From: Megachile rotundata
Taxonomy: Eukaryota; Arthropoda; Insecta; Hymenoptera; Megachilidae
Length of the DNA stretch: 64,000 nucleotides
Assembly: GCF_050947335.1 (NCBI RefSeq)
Contig: NW_027473339.1
Span: 682,001 to 746,000, forward strand
Direction of reading: 5' to 3'
Shown: positions 11,096 to 24,000 of the stretch, piece by piece
Layout of the letters: every line of letters starts with the position of its first letter
How positions within the stretch are numbered: position 1 is the first letter of the stretch
The notes under the pieces: model-generated
Told to the model about the DNA's origin: nothing
What the model saw: only the letters and a program-made list of their open reading frames with translations
The model's database searches: none
Program-made: the position numbers and the translations under genes

Positions 11096-13020
11096 TCATT
11101 GTGATTGTGTGATTGTGATTGTGTGATTGTGGTTGTATGATTGTGATTGTGTGATTGCGATTGTGTGATCGTGACTGTGTGGTCGTGATTGTGTGATCGT
11201 GATTGTGGGATTGTGACTGTGGGATTGTGTGGTTGTGGTTGTGCGATTGTGATTGTGTGACTGTGATTGTGTGATTGTGATTGCGATTGTGTGATTGTGA
11301 CTGTGTGATTGTGATTGTGTGATTGTGATTGTGTGATTGTGATTGTGGGACTGTGATTGCGATTGTGTGATTGTGACTGTGTGGTCGTGATTGTGTGATC
11401 GTGATTGTGGGATTGTGATTGTGTGATTGTGATTGTGTGATTGTGATTGTGCGATTGTGATTGTGCGATTGTGATTGTGCGATTGTGATTGTGCGATTGT
11501 GATTGTGCGATTGTGATTGTGCGATTGTGATTGTGTGATCGTGATTGTGTGATCGTGATTGTGTGGTCGTGATTGTGTGATCGTGATTGTGGGATTGTGT
11601 GATTGTGATTGTGATTGTGTGATCGTGACTGTGATTGTGTGATTGTGACTGTGTGACTGTGTGATTGTGATTGTGATTGTGTGACTGTGATTGTGTGATC
11701 GTGATAGTGTGATCGTGATGGTGTGATTGTGATCGTGTGATTGTGATCGTGTGATTGCGATCGTGTGATTGTGATCGTGAGATTGCAATCGTGTGATTGC
11801 GATCGTGTGATTGCGATCGTGTGATTGCGATCGTGTGATTGTGATAGTGTGATTGCGTTTGTGTGATTGCGTTTGTGTGATTGCGATTGTGTGATTGTGA
11901 TTGTGTGATTGTGATTGTGTGATTGTGATTGTGTGATTGTGATTGTGTGTTTGTGATTGTGTGATTGTGATTGTGTGATCGTGACTGTGTGGTCGTGGTT
12001 GTGTGATTGTGATTGTGTCATTGTGATTGTGTGATTGTGATTGTGTGATCGTGACTGTGTGGTCGTGATTGTGTGATCGTGATTGTGGGATTGTGACTGT
12101 GTGATTGTGTGATTGTGATTGTGTGAATGTGATTGTGTGATTGTGATTGTGGGATTGTGATTGTGTGATTGTGATTGTGTGATCGTGACTATGATTGTGG
12201 GATTGTGATTGTGTGATTGTGATTGTGTGATCGTGACTGTGATTGTGTGATTGTGATTGTGATTGTGATTGTGACTGTGATTGTGATTGTGATTGTGATT
12301 GTGATTGTGATTGTGTGACTGTGTGATTGTGATTGTGTGACTGTGATTGTGTGACCGTGATTGTGGGATTGTGACTGTGGGATTGTGTGGTTGTGGTTGT
12401 GCGATTGTGATTGTGTGACTGTGATTGTGTGATTGTGATTGCGATTGTGTGATTGTGACTGTGTGGTCATGATTGTGTGATCGTGATTGTGGGATTGTGA
12501 CTGTGTGATTGTGTGATCGTGATTGTGTGATCGTGATTGTGTGATCGTGATTGTGTGATCGTGATTGTGTGATCGTGATTGGGTGATCGTGATTGGGTGA
12601 TCGTGATTGGGTGATCGTGATTGGGTGATCGTGATTGGGTGATCGTGATTGGGGGATTGTGACTGTGCGATTGTGTGACTGTGATTGTGTGATTGTGATT
12701 ATGGGATTGTGATTGTGTGATTGTGATTGTGTGATCGTGACTGTGATTGTGTGATTGTGATTGTGATTGTGATTGTGATTGTGATTGTGATTGTGATTAT
12801 GATTGTGATTGTGATTGTGATTGTGATTGTGTGACTGTGTGATTGTGATTGTGTGACTGTGATTGTGTGACCGTGATTGTGGGATTGTGACTGTGGGATT
12901 GTGTGGTTGTGGTTGTGCGATTGTGATTGTGTGACTGTGATTGTGTGATTGCAATTGCGATTGTGTGATTGTGACTGTGTGGTCGTGATTGTGTGATCGT
13001 GATTGTGGGATTGTGACTGT
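11096..13020. repeat. Mosaic satellite segment related to 17.2-18.5 and 31.4-32.9 kb
   Basis: Marker order is as follows: a GATTGTGATTGTGC run at 11451-11534, GATCGTGTGATTGCG units near 11.71-11.84 kb with GCAATCG at 11785, two GCGTTTG units near 11.85-11.87 kb, TCAT at 12018, GTGAATG near 12124, a 6-mer tract near 12.24-12.31 kb, and a GATTGGGTGATCGT run at 12577-12660. A 6-mer tract with GATTAT follows at about 12.77-12.83 kb. The same order is seen around 17.3-18.3 kb and 31.6-32.8 kb. The segment has no gene. Confidence 0.75.
12577..12660. repeat. GATTGGGTGATCGT variant run
   Basis: GATTGGG starts at 12577 and recurs every 14 bp to 12633. The last unit at 12647 has five G in a row. The same variant run occurs at 19323-19392, near 28908-28980, near 32475-32545, and twice near the right edge (63.55-63.65 and 63.86-63.94 kb). 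It always precedes GGGATTGTGACTGTGCG. Confidence 0.88.
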
Positions 13021-13320
13021 GTGATTGTGTGATCGCGATTGTGTGATCGCGATTGTGTGATCGCGATTGTGTGATCGCGATTGTGTGATTGCGATTATGT
13101 GATTGTGATTGTGATTGTGATTGTGTGATTGTGTGATCGTGATTGTGTGATCGTGATTGTGTGACCGTGATTGTGTGACCGTGATTATGTGATCGTGATT
13201 GTGTGATCCTGATTGTGTGATTAGGATTCTGTGATCGTGATTGTGTAATCGTGATTGTGTGATCGTGATTGTGATCGTGATTTTGTGATCGTGATTGTGT
13301 GATGGTGATTGTGTGATCGT
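13021..13320. repeat. Marker cassette with GATTAGGATTCTG, occurrence 1
   Basis: A four-unit GATCGCGATT run leads into a short 6-mer tract and two GACCGTGATT units. Then come GATCCTG, GATTAGGATTCTG (GATTAGG at 13219), GTGTAATCG, a GATCGTGATTTTG and GATGG. This combination of rare variants is found five times in the window. It is the best diagnostic for tracing long-range copies. Confidence 0.9.
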
Positions 13321-14810
13321 GATTGTGTGATCGTGATTGTGTGATTGTGATTGTGTGATTGTGATTGTGTGATTGTGATTGTGTGGTTGTGATTGTGTGA
13401 TTGTGGTTGTGTGATTGTGATTGTGTGATTGCGATTGTGTGATCGTGACTGTGTGGTCGTGATTGTGTGATCGTGATTGTGGGATTGTGACTGTGTGATT
13501 GTGTGGTTGTGGTTGTGTGATTGTGATTGTGTGACTGTGATTGTGTGATTGTGATTGTGGGATTGTGATTGCGATTGTGTGATTGTGACTGTGTGGTCGT
13601 GATTGTGTGATCGTGATTGTGGGATTGTGACTGTGTGATTGTGTGGTTGTGGTTGTGTGATCGTGATTGTGTGATCGTGATAGTGTGATCGTGATTGTGT
13701 GATCGTGATTGTGTGGTCGTGATTGTGTGGTCGTGATTGTGTGATTGTGATAGTGTGATCGTGATTGTGGGATCGTGACTGTGGGATCGTGATTGTGTGA
13801 TTGTGATTGTGTGATTGTGATTGTGTGATTGTGATTGTGTGATTGTGATTGTGTGGTTGTGATTGTGTGATTGTGGTTGTATGATTGTGATTGTGGGATT
13901 GCGATTGTGTGATCGTGACTGTGTGGTCGTGATTGTGTGATCGTGATTGTGGGATTGTGACTGTGGGATTGTGTGGTTGTGGTTGTGCGATTGTGATTGT
14001 GTGACTGTGATTGTGTGATTGTGATTGTGGGATTGTGATTGTGTGATTGTGATTGTGATTGTGATTGTGATTGTGATTGTGATTGTGATTGTGATTCTGA
14101 TTGTGATTGTGATTGTGATTGTGATTGTGTGACTGTGTGATTGTGATTGTGTGACTGTGATTGTGTGATCGTGATAGTGTGATCGTGATAGTGTGATCGT
14201 GATTGTGTGATCGTGACTGTGTGGTCGTGATTGTGTGATCGTGATTGTGGGATTGTGACTGTGGGATTGTGTGGTTGTGGTTGTGCGATTGTGATTGTGT
14301 GACTGTGATTGTGTGATTGTGATTGCGATTGTGTGATTGTGACTGTGTGGTCGTGATTGTGCGATCGTGATTGTGGGATTGTGACTGCGTGATTGTGTGA
14401 TTGTGATTGTGTGACTGTGATTGTGTGACTGTGATTGTGTGATTGTGATTGTGGGATTGTGATTGTGTGATTGTGATTGTGTGATCGTGACTGTGATTGT
14501 GTGATTGTGATTGTGATTGTGATTGTGACTGTGATTGTGATTGTGATTGTGTGACTGTGTGATTGTGATTGTGTGACTGTGATTGTGTGATTGTGATTGT
14601 GTGATTGTGATTGTGTGATTGTGATTGTGTGATTGTGATTGTGTGATTGTGATTGTGTGATTGTGATTGTGTGTTTGTGATTGTGTGATCGTGACTGTGT
14701 GGTCGTGATTGTGTGATTGTGATTGTGTCATTGTGATCGTGTGATTGCGATCGTGTGATTGCGATCGTGTGATTGCGTTTGTGTGATTGCGATTGTGTGA
14801 TTGTGACTGT

Positions 14811-15040
14811 GCGATTGTGATTGTGGGATTGAGGTTGTGCGATTGTGATTGTGAGATTGTAATTGTGCGATTGTGATTGTGCGATTGTGATTGTGCGATT
14901 GTGATTGTGCGATTGTGATTGTGCGATTGTGATTGTGCGATTGTGATTGTGCGATTGTGATTGTGCGATTGTGATAGTGCGATTGTGATTGCGCGATTGT
15001 GATTGCGCGATTGTGATTGTGCGATTGTGATTGTGATTGT
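14811..15040. repeat. GCGATTGTGATTGT variant run
   Basis: Units carry C in place of T just before GATT, giving GCGATT every 14 bp. Near 14990 are two GCGCGATT copies, and GTAAT occurs at 14859. The same run with the same internal GATAGTGCG and GCGCGATT marks occurs at 16697-16905, 23.4-23.6, 25.2, 27.1, 35.1, 37.4, 39.5 and 41.8 kb. Confidence 0.88.
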
Positions 15041-15434
15041 GTGACTGTGTGATTGTGATTGTGTGATCGTGATAGTGTGATCGTGATTGTGTGATCGTGA
15101 TTGTGTGATCGTGATTGTGTGATGGTGATTGTGTGATGGTGATTTTGTGATCGTGATTGTGTGATCGTGATTGTGTGATCGTCATGGTGTGATTGTGATT
15201 GTGTGATTGTGGTTGTGTGATTGTGGTTGTGTGATTGTGATTGTGTGATTGCGATTGTGTGATCGTGACTGTGTGGTCGTGATTGTGTGATCGTGATTGT
15301 GGGATTATGACTGTGTGATTGTGATTGTGTGATTGTGATTGTGTGATTGTGAATGTGTGATTGTGATTGTGTGATTGTGATTGTGTGATTGTGATTGTGT
15401 GATTGTGATTGTGTGATCGTGATCGTGTGATCGT

Positions 15435-16910
15435 GATTGGGTGACCGTGATTGGGTGATCGTGATTGTGGGATTGTGACTATGTGATTGTGATTGTGTGA
15501 TCGTGACTGTGATTGTGTGATTGTGATTGTGATTGTGATTGTGATTGTGTGACTGTGTGATTGTGATTGTGTGACTGTGATTGTGTGATCGTGATAGTGT
15601 GATCGTGATTGTGTGATCGTGATCGTGTGATCGTGATCGTGTGATCGCGATCGTGTGATCGTGATCGTGTGATCGCGATCGTGTGATTGCGATCGTGTGA
15701 TTGCGATCGTGTGATTGCGATCGTGTGATTGCGTTTGTGTGATTGCGATTGTGGGATTGTGACTGTGCGATTGTGATTGTGGGATTGTGGTTGTGCGATT
15801 GTGATTGTGCGATTGTGATTGTGCGATTGTGGTTGTGCGATTGTGATTGTGTGATTGTGATTGTGTGATTGTGATTGTGTGATCGTGATCGTGTGATCGT
15901 GATTGGGTGACCGTGATTGGGTGATCGTGATTGTGGGATTGTGACTGTGTGATTGTGATTGTGTGATCGTGACTGTGATTGTGTGATTGTGATTGTGATT
16001 GTGATTGTGATTGTAATTGTGATTGTGTGACTGTGTGATTGTGATTGTGTGACTGTGACTGTGTGATCGTGATACTGTGATCGTGATCGTGTGATCGTGA
16101 TCGTGTGATCGTGATCGTGTGATCGCGATCGTGTGATTGCGATCGTGTGATTGCGATCGTGTGATTGCGATCGTGTGATTGCGTTTGTGTGAGTGCGATT
16201 GTGTGATTGTGACTGTGCGATTGTGATTGTGGGATTGTGGTTGTGCGATTGTGATTGTGCGATTGTGATTGTGCGATTGTGATTGTGCGATTGTGATTGT
16301 GCGATTGTGATTGTGCGATTGTGATTGTGCGATTGTGATTGTGTGATTGTGATTGTGTGATTGTGATTGTGTGATCGTGATCGTGTGATCGTGATTGGGT
16401 GACCGTGATTGGGTGATCGTGATTGTGGGATTGTGACTGTGTGATTGTGATTGTGTGATCGTGACTGTGATTGTGTGATTGTGATTGTGATTGTGATTGT
16501 GATTGTGTGACTGTGTGATTGTGATTGTGTGACTGTGACTGTGTGATCGTGATAGTGTGATCGTGATCGTGTGATCGTGATCGTGTGATCGTGATCGTGT
16601 GATCGCGATCGTGTGATCGCGATCGTGTGATCGCGATCGTGTGATTGCGATCGTGTGATTGCGTTTGTGTGATTGCGATTGTGTGATTGTGACTGTGCGA
16701 TTGTGATTGTGGGATTGTGGTTGTGCGATTGTGATTGTGCGATTGTGATTGTGCGATTGTGATTGTGCGATTGTGATTGTGCGATTGTGATTGTGCGATT
16801 GTGATTGTGCGATTGTGATTGTGCGATTGTGATTGTGCGATTGTGATAGTGCGATTGTGATTGCGCGATTGTGATTGCGCGATTGTGATTGTGCGATTGT
16901 GATTGTGATT
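15435..16910. repeat. Three tandem copies of a roughly 0.47-0.5 kb higher-order repeat
   Basis: Each copy starts with GATTGGGTGACCG, at 15435, 15901 and 16393, so the spacings are 466 and 492 bp. It then runs through GGGATTGTGACTG, a 6-mer tract, GATAGTG or GATACTG, GATCGTGATCGTG units, GCGATCGTG units, GCGTTTG, GTGACTGTGCG and a GCGATTGTGATT run. The third copy has the longest GCGATT run (16697-16905). Related partial copies lie near 24.24, 26.14 and 63.55 kb. Confidence 0.85.
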
Positions 16911-17068
16911 GTGTGACTGTGTGATCGTGATTGTGTGATCGTGATTGTGTGATCGTGATTGTGTGATGGTGATTGTGTGATTGTGATTGTGTGACTGTGA
17001 TTGTGTGATTGTGATTGTGGGATTGTGATTGTGTGATTGTGATTGTGTGATCGTGACTGTGATTGTGT

Positions 17069-17164
17069 GATTGTGATTGTGATTGTGATTGTGATTGTGA
17101 TTGTGATTGTGATTGTGATTGTGATTGTGATTGTGATTGTGATTGTGATTGTGATTGTGATTGT
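17069..17164. repeat. Perfect GATTGT 6-mer tract, 16 units
   Basis: GATTGT begins at 17069 and repeats without change until the final copy at 17159, followed by GTGACTGTGTG. It is one of the longer uninterrupted 6-mer tracts. Confidence 0.93.
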
Positions 17165-17959
17165 GTGACTGTGTGATTGTGATTGTGTGACTGTGACTGT
17201 GTGATCGTGATAGTGTGATCGTGATTGTGTGATCGTGATTGTGTGGTCGTGATTGTGTGATGGTGATTGTGCGATTGTGATTGTGCGATTGTGATTGTGC
17301 GATTGTGATTGTGTGATCGTGATTGTGTGATCGTGATTGTGTGGTCGTGATTGTGTGATCGTGATTGTGGGATTGTGACTGTGTGATTGTGTGATTGTGA
17401 TTGTGTGACTGTGATTGTGTGATTGTGATTGTGGGATTGAGATTGTGTGATTTTGATTGTGTGATCGTGACTGTGATTGTGTGATTGTGTGATTGTGACT
17501 GTGTGACTGTGTGATTGTGATTGTGATTGTGTGACTGTGATTGTGTGATCGTGATAGTGTGATCGTGATCGTGTGATTGTGATCGTGTGATTGTGATCGT
17601 GTGATTGCGATCGTGTGATTGTGATCGTGTGATTGCAATCGTGTGATTGCGATCGTGTGATTGCGATCGTGTGATTGCGATCGTGTGATTGTGATTGTGT
17701 GATTGCGTTTGTGTGATTGCGTTTGTGTGATTGCGATTGTGTGATTGTGATTGTGTGATTGTGATTGTGTGATTGTGATTGTGTGATTGTGATTGTGTGA
17801 TTGTGATTGTGTGATTGTGATTGTGTGATTGTGATTGTGTGATTGTGATTGTGTGTTTGTGATTGTGTGATTGTGATTGTGTGATCGTGACTGTGTGGTC
17901 GTGGTTGTGTGATTGTGATTGTGTCATTGTGATTGTGTGATTGTGATTGTGTGATTGTG

Positions 17960-18519
17960 ATTGTGTGATCGTGACTGTGTGGTCGTGATTGTGTGATCGT
18001 GATTGTGGGATTGTGACTGTGTGATTGTGTGATTGTGATTGTGTGAATGTGATTGTGTGATTGTGATTGTGGGATTGTGATTGTGTGATTGTGATTGTGT
18101 GATCGTGACTGTGATTGTGGGATTGTGATTGTGTGATTGTGATTGTGGGATTGTGATTGTGTGATTGTGATTGTGTGATCGTGACTGTGATTGTGTGATT
18201 GTGATTGTGATTGTGATTGTGACTGTGATTGTGATTGTGATTGTGATTGTGATTGTGATTGTGATTGTGATTGTGATTGTGATTGTGATTGTGTGACTGT
18301 GTGATTGTGATTGTGTGACTGTGATTATGTGACCGTGATTGTGGGATTGTGACTGTGGGATTGTGTGATCGTGATTGTGTGATCGCGATTGTGATCGCGA
18401 TTGTGCGATCGCGATTGTGCGATCGCGATTGTGCGATCGCGATTGTGGTATCGTGATTGTGCGATCGTGAATGTGCGATCGTGAATGTGCGATCGTGATT
18501 GTGCGATCGTGATTGGGTG
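17960..18519. repeat. 0.6 kb tandem doublet, copy 1
   Basis: Markers are GAATG at 18045, a long 6-mer tract with one GACTGT (about 18198-18298), ATTATGTGACC at 18324, GCGATCGC at 18405, 18419 and 18433, and GGTATCG at 18447. The partner markers are 622, 594 and 608 bp downstream. The block also resembles 2.6-3.27 kb, so it is a third or older relative of that sub-block. Confidence 0.85.
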
Positions 18520-18581
18520 ATTGTGATTGTGTGATTGTGATTGTGTGATTGTGATTGTGTGTTTGTGATTGTGTGATTGCG

Positions 18582-19127
18582 ATTGTGTGATCGTGACTGT
18601 GTGGTCGTGATTGTGTGATCGTGATTGTGGGATTGTGACTGTGTGATTGTGTGATTGTGATTGTGTGAATGTGATTGTGTGATTGTGATTGTGGGATTGT
18701 GATTGTGTGATTGTGATTGTGTGATCGTGACTGTGATTGTGGGATTGTGATTGTGTGATTGTGATTGTGTGATCGTGACTGTGATTGTGTGATTGTGATT
18801 GTGATTGTGATTGTGACTGTGATTGTGATTGTGATTGTGATTGTGATTGTGATTGTGATTGTGATTGTGATTGTGATTGTGATTGTGTGACTGTGTGATT
18901 GTGATTGTGTGACTGTGATTATGTGACCGTGATTGTGGGATTGTGACTGTGGGATTGTGTGATCGTGATTGTGTGATCGCGATTGTGATCGCGATTGTGC
19001 GATCGCGATTTTGCGATCGCGATTGTGCGATCGCGATTGTGCGATCCCGATTGTGGTATCGTGATTGTGCGATCGTGAATGTGCGATCGTGAATGTGCGA
19101 TCGTGATTGTGCGATCGTGATTGGGTG
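18582..19127. repeat. 0.6 kb tandem doublet, copy 2
   Basis: Second copy, with GAATG at 18667, ATTATGTGACC at 18918, GCGATCGC at 18999, 19013 and 19027, then a decayed GCGATCCC, and GGTATCG at 19055. One unit more than copy 1 lies in the GCGATCGC run. Confidence 0.85.
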
Positions 19128-19322
19128 ATCGTGATTGTGGGATTGTGACTGTGCGATTGTGTGATTGTGATTGTGTGAATGTGATTCTGTGATTGTGATT
19201 GCGATTGTGTGATTGTGACTGTGTGGTCATGATTGTGTGATCGTGATTGTGGGATTGTGACTGTGTGATTGTGTGATCGTGATTGTGTGATCGTGATTGT
19301 GTGATCGTGATTGTGTGATCGT

Positions 19323-20060
19323 GATTGGGTGATCGTGATTGGGTGATCGTGATTGGGTGATCGTGATTGGGTGATCGTGATTGGGTGATCGTGATTGTGG
19401 GATTGTGACTGTGCGATTGTGTGACTGTGATTGTGTGATTGTGATTGTGGGATTGTGATTGTGTGATTGTGATTGTGTGATCGTGACTGTGATTGTGTGA
19501 TTGCGATTGTGATTGTGATTGTGATTGTGATTGTGATTATGATTGTGATTGTGATTGTGATTGTGATTGTGATTGTGTGACTGTGTGATTGTGATTGTGT
19601 GACTGTGATTGTGTGACCGTGATTGTGGGATTGTGACTGTGGGATTGTGTGGTTGTGGTTGTGCGATTGTGATTGTGTGATTGCGATTGCGATTGAGTGA
19701 TTGTGACTGTGTGGTCGTGATTGTGTGATCGTGATTGTGGGATTGTGACTGTGCGATTGTGTGATCGCGATTGTGTGATCGCGATTGTGTGATCGCGATT
19801 GTGTGATCGCGATTGTGTGATCGCGATTGTGTGATTGTGATTATCTGATTGTGATTGTGATTGTGATTGTGAAATTGTGTGATCGTGATTGTGTGATCGT
19901 GATTGTGTGATCGTGATTGTGTGTCCGTGATTATGTGATCGTGATTGTGTGATCCTGATTGTGTGATTAGGATTCTGTGATCGTGATTGTGTAATCGTGA
20001 TTGTGTGATCGTGATTGTGATCGTGATTTTGTGATCGTGATTGTGTGATGGTGACTGTGT
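19323..20060. repeat. GATTGGG run and marker cassette occurrence 2
   Basis: Five GATTGGGTGATCGT units (19323-19392) are followed by a 6-mer tract containing GATTAT near 19537. A GATCGCGATT run follows at about 19.77-19.83 kb. The cassette GATCCTG, GATTAGGATTCTG (GATTAGG at 19965), GTGTAATCG and GATTTTG comes next. One GTGTCCGTG near 19922 replaces GTGACCGTG of other copies. Confidence 0.87.
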
Positions 20061-23000
20061 GATCGTGATTGTGTGGTCGTGATTGTGTGATTGTGATTGT
20101 GTGATTGTGATTGTGTGATTGTGATTGTGTGGTTAAGATTGTGTGATTGTGGTTGTGTGATTGTGATTGTGTGATTGCGATTGTGTGATCGTGACTGTGT
20201 GGTCGTGATTGTGTGATCGTGATTGTGGGATTGTGACTATGTGATTGTGTGGTTGTGGTTGTGTGATTGTGATTGTGTGACTGTGATTGTGTGATTGTGA
20301 TTGTGGGATTGTGATTGCGATTGTGTGATTGTGACTGTGTGGTCGTGATTGTGTGATCGTGATTGTGGGATTGTGACTGTGTGATTGTGTGGTTGTGGTT
20401 GTGTGATCGTGATTGTGTGATCGTGATTGTGTGGTCGTGATTGTGTGGTCGTGATTGTGTGATTGTGATAGTGTGATCGTGATTGTGGGATCGTGACTGT
20501 GGGATCGTGATTGTGTGATTGTGATTGTGTGATTGTGATTGTGTGATTGTGATTGTGTGATTGTGATTGTGTGGTTGTGATTGTGTGATTGTGCTTGTAT
20601 GATTGTGATTGTGGGATTGCGATTGTGTGATCGTGACTGTGTGGTCGTGATTGTGTGATCGTGATTGTGGGATTGTGACTGTGGGATTGTGTGTTTGTGG
20701 TTGTGCGATTGTGATTGTGTGACTGTGATTGTGTGACTGTGATTGCGATTGTCTGATTGTGACTGTGTGGTCGCGATTGTGTGATCGTGATTGTGGCATT
20801 GTGACTGTGTGATTGTGTGATCGTGATTGTGTGATCGTGATTGTGGGATTGTGACTGCGTGATTGTGTGATTGTGATTGTGTGACTGTGATTGTGTGATT
20901 GTGATTGTGTGATCGTGATAGTGTGATCGTGATTGTGTGATCGTGATTGTGTGGTCGTGATTGTGTGGTCGTGATTGTGTGATTGTGATTGTGTGATCGT
21001 GATTGTGGGATCGTGACTGTGGGATCGTGATTGTTTGATTGTGATTGTGTGATTGGGATTGTGTGATTGTGATTGTGTGATTGTGATTGTGTGATTGTGA
21101 TTGTGTGGTTGTGATTGTGTGATTGTGGTTGTATGATTGTGATTGTGTGATTGCGATTGTGTGATCGTGACTGTGTGGTCGTGATTGTGTGATCGTGATT
21201 GTGGGATTGTGACTGTGGGATTGTGTGGTTGTGGTTGTGCGATTGTGATTGTGTGACTGTGATTGTGTGATTGTGACTGTGTGGTCGTGATTGTGCGATC
21301 GTGATTGTGGGATTGTGACTGTGTGATTGTGTGATCGTGATTGTGTGATCGTGATTGTGTGATCCTGATTGGGTGATCGTGATTGGGTGATCGTGATTGT
21401 GGGATTGTGACTGTGCGATTGTGTGATTGTGATTGTGTGACTGTGATTGTGTGATTGTGATTGTGGGATTGTGATTGTGGGATTGTGATTGTGTGATTGT
21501 GATTGTGATTGTGATTGTGATTGTGATTGTGATTGTGATTCTGATTGTGATTGTGATTGTGATTGTGATTGTGTGACTGTGTGATTGTGTGACTGTGTGA
21601 TTGTGATTGTGTGACTGTGATTGTGTGATCGTGATAGTGTGATCGTGACTGTGTGGTCGTGGCTGTGTGATCGTGATTGTGGGATTGTGACTGCGTGATT
21701 GTGTGATTGTGATTGTGTGACTGTGGTTGTGTGATTGTGATTGTGGGATTGTGATTGTGTGATCGTGATTGTGTGATCGTGACTGTGTGGTCGTGATTGT
21801 GGGATCGTGATTGTGGGATTGTGACTGTGGGATTGTGTGGTTGTGGTTGTGCGATTGTGATTGTGTGACTGTGATTATGTGATTGTGATTGCGATTGTGT
21901 GATTGTGACTGTGTGGTCGTGATTGTGTGATTGTGATTGTGTGTTTGTGATTGTGTGATTGTGATTGTGTGATCGTGACTGTGTGGTCGTGGTTGTGTGA
22001 TTGTGATTGTGTCATTGTGATTGTGTGATTGTGATTGTGTGATTGTGATTGGGTGATCGTGATTGTGGGATTGTGACTGTGGGATTGTGTGGTTGTGGTT
22101 GTGCGATTGTGATTGTGTGACTGTGATTGTGTGATTGCGATTGCGATTGTGTGATTGTGACTGTGTGGTCGTGATTGTGTGATCGTGATTGTGGGATTGT
22201 GACTGTGTGATTGTGTGATCGCGATTGTGTGATCGCGATTGTGTGATCGCTATTGTGTGATCGCGATTGTGTGATCGCGATTGTGTGATTGTGATTATGT
22301 GATTGTGATTGCGATTCTGATTGTGATTGTGTGATTGTGTGATCGTGATTGTGTGATCGTGATTGTGTGATCGTGATTGGGTGATCGTGATTGTGTGATC
22401 GTGATTGTGTGATCGTGATTGTGTGATCGTGATTGTGTGATCGTGATTGTGTGGTCGTGATTGTGTGGTCGTGATTGTGTGATTTTAATTGTGTGACTGT
22501 GATTGTGTGATTGTGATTGTGTGATTGTGATTGTGTGATTGTGATTGTGTGATCGTGATTGTGTGATCGTGATTGTGTGGTCGTGATTGTGTGATCGTGA
22601 TTGTGTGATCGTGATAGTGTGATCGTGATTGTGTGGTCGTGATTGTGTGGTCGTGATTGTGTGGTCGTGATTGTGTGATTGTGATTGTGTGATCGTGATT
22701 GTGGGATCGTGACTGTGGGATCGTGATTGTGTGATTGTGATTGTGGGATTGTGACGGTGTGATTGTGTGATCGTGATTGTGTGATCGTGATTGTGTGATC
22801 GTGAATTGTGCGATCGTGATTGTTTGATCGTGACTGTGTGATCGTGATTGTGGGATTGTGACTGTGTGATTGTGTGGTTGTGGTTGTGTGATTGTGATTG
22901 TGTGACTGTGATGGTGTGATTGTGATTGTGGGATTGTGATTGCGATTGTGTGATTGTGACTGTGCGGTCGTGATTGTGTGATCGTGATTGTGGGATTGTG

Positions 23001-24000
23001 ACTGTGTGATTGTGTGGTTGTGGTTTTGTGATTGTGATTGTGTGATCGTGATTGTGTGATTGTGATTGTGTGATCGTGATTGTGTGATCGTGATTGTGTG
23101 ATCGTGATAGTGTACTCGTGATTGTGTGATCGTGATTGTGTGGTCGTGATTGTGTGGTTGTGATTGTGTGATTGTTATTGTGTGATTGTGATTGTGTGAT
23201 CATGATTGTGTGGTCGTGATTGTGTGATAGTGATTGTGTGATCGTGATTGTGTGATCGTGATTGTGTGATCGTGATTGTGTGATCGTGATAGTGTGATCG
23301 CGATCGTGTGATCGTGGTCGTATGATCGCGATCGTGTGATCGCGATCGTGTGATTGCGTTTGTGTGATTGCGATTGTGTGATGGTGACTGTGCGATTGTG
23401 ATTGTGGGATCGTGGTTCTGCGATTGTGATTGTGCGATTGTGATTGTGCGATTGTGATTGTGCGATTGTGATTGTGCGATTGTGATTGTGCGATTGTGAT
23501 TGTGCGATTGTGATTGCGCGATTGTGATTGCGCGATTGTGATTGCGCGATTGTGATTGTGCGATTGTGATTGTGCGATTGTGATTGTGATTGTGTGACTG
23601 TGTGATTGCGATTGTGTGATCGTGATAGTGTGATCGTGATTGTGTGATCGTGATTGTGTGATCGTGATTGTGTGATGGTGATTGTGTGATGGTGATTGTG
23701 TGATCGTGATTGTGTGATCGTGATTGTGTGATCGTGATTGTGTGATCGTCATGGTGTGATTGTGATTGTGTGATTGTGGTTGTGTGATTGTGGTTGTGAG
23801 ATTGTGATTGTGTGATTGCGATTGTGTGATCGTGACTGTGTGGTCGTGATTGTGTGATCGTGATTGTGGGATTGTGACTGTGTGATTGTATGGTTGTGGT
23901 TGTGCGTTTGTGATTGTGTGACAGTGATTGTGTGATTGTGATTGTGGGACTGTGATTGCGATTGTGTGATTGTGAATGTGTGGTCGTGATTGTGTGATCG
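20061..24000. repeat. Variant-rich satellite, no gene
   Basis: Units are mostly GATCGTGATTGTGT, GGTCGTGATTGTGT and consensus. A GGTTAAGATTG oddity lies near 20134 and a 6-mer tract with GATTCT at about 21.50-21.57 kb. A GCGATTGTGATT run with three GCGCGATT copies lies at about 23.39-23.58 kb. A single extra base at about 22805 (GTGAATTGTG) shifts unit phase relative to everything upstream. I see no coding, RNA or transposon signal. Confidence 0.85.

Noticed and set aside
13219..13231. GATTAGG with GTGTAATC as a regulatory site
   Set aside because: It is a group of rare repeat variants copied with its surroundings. Nothing nearby needs regulating.
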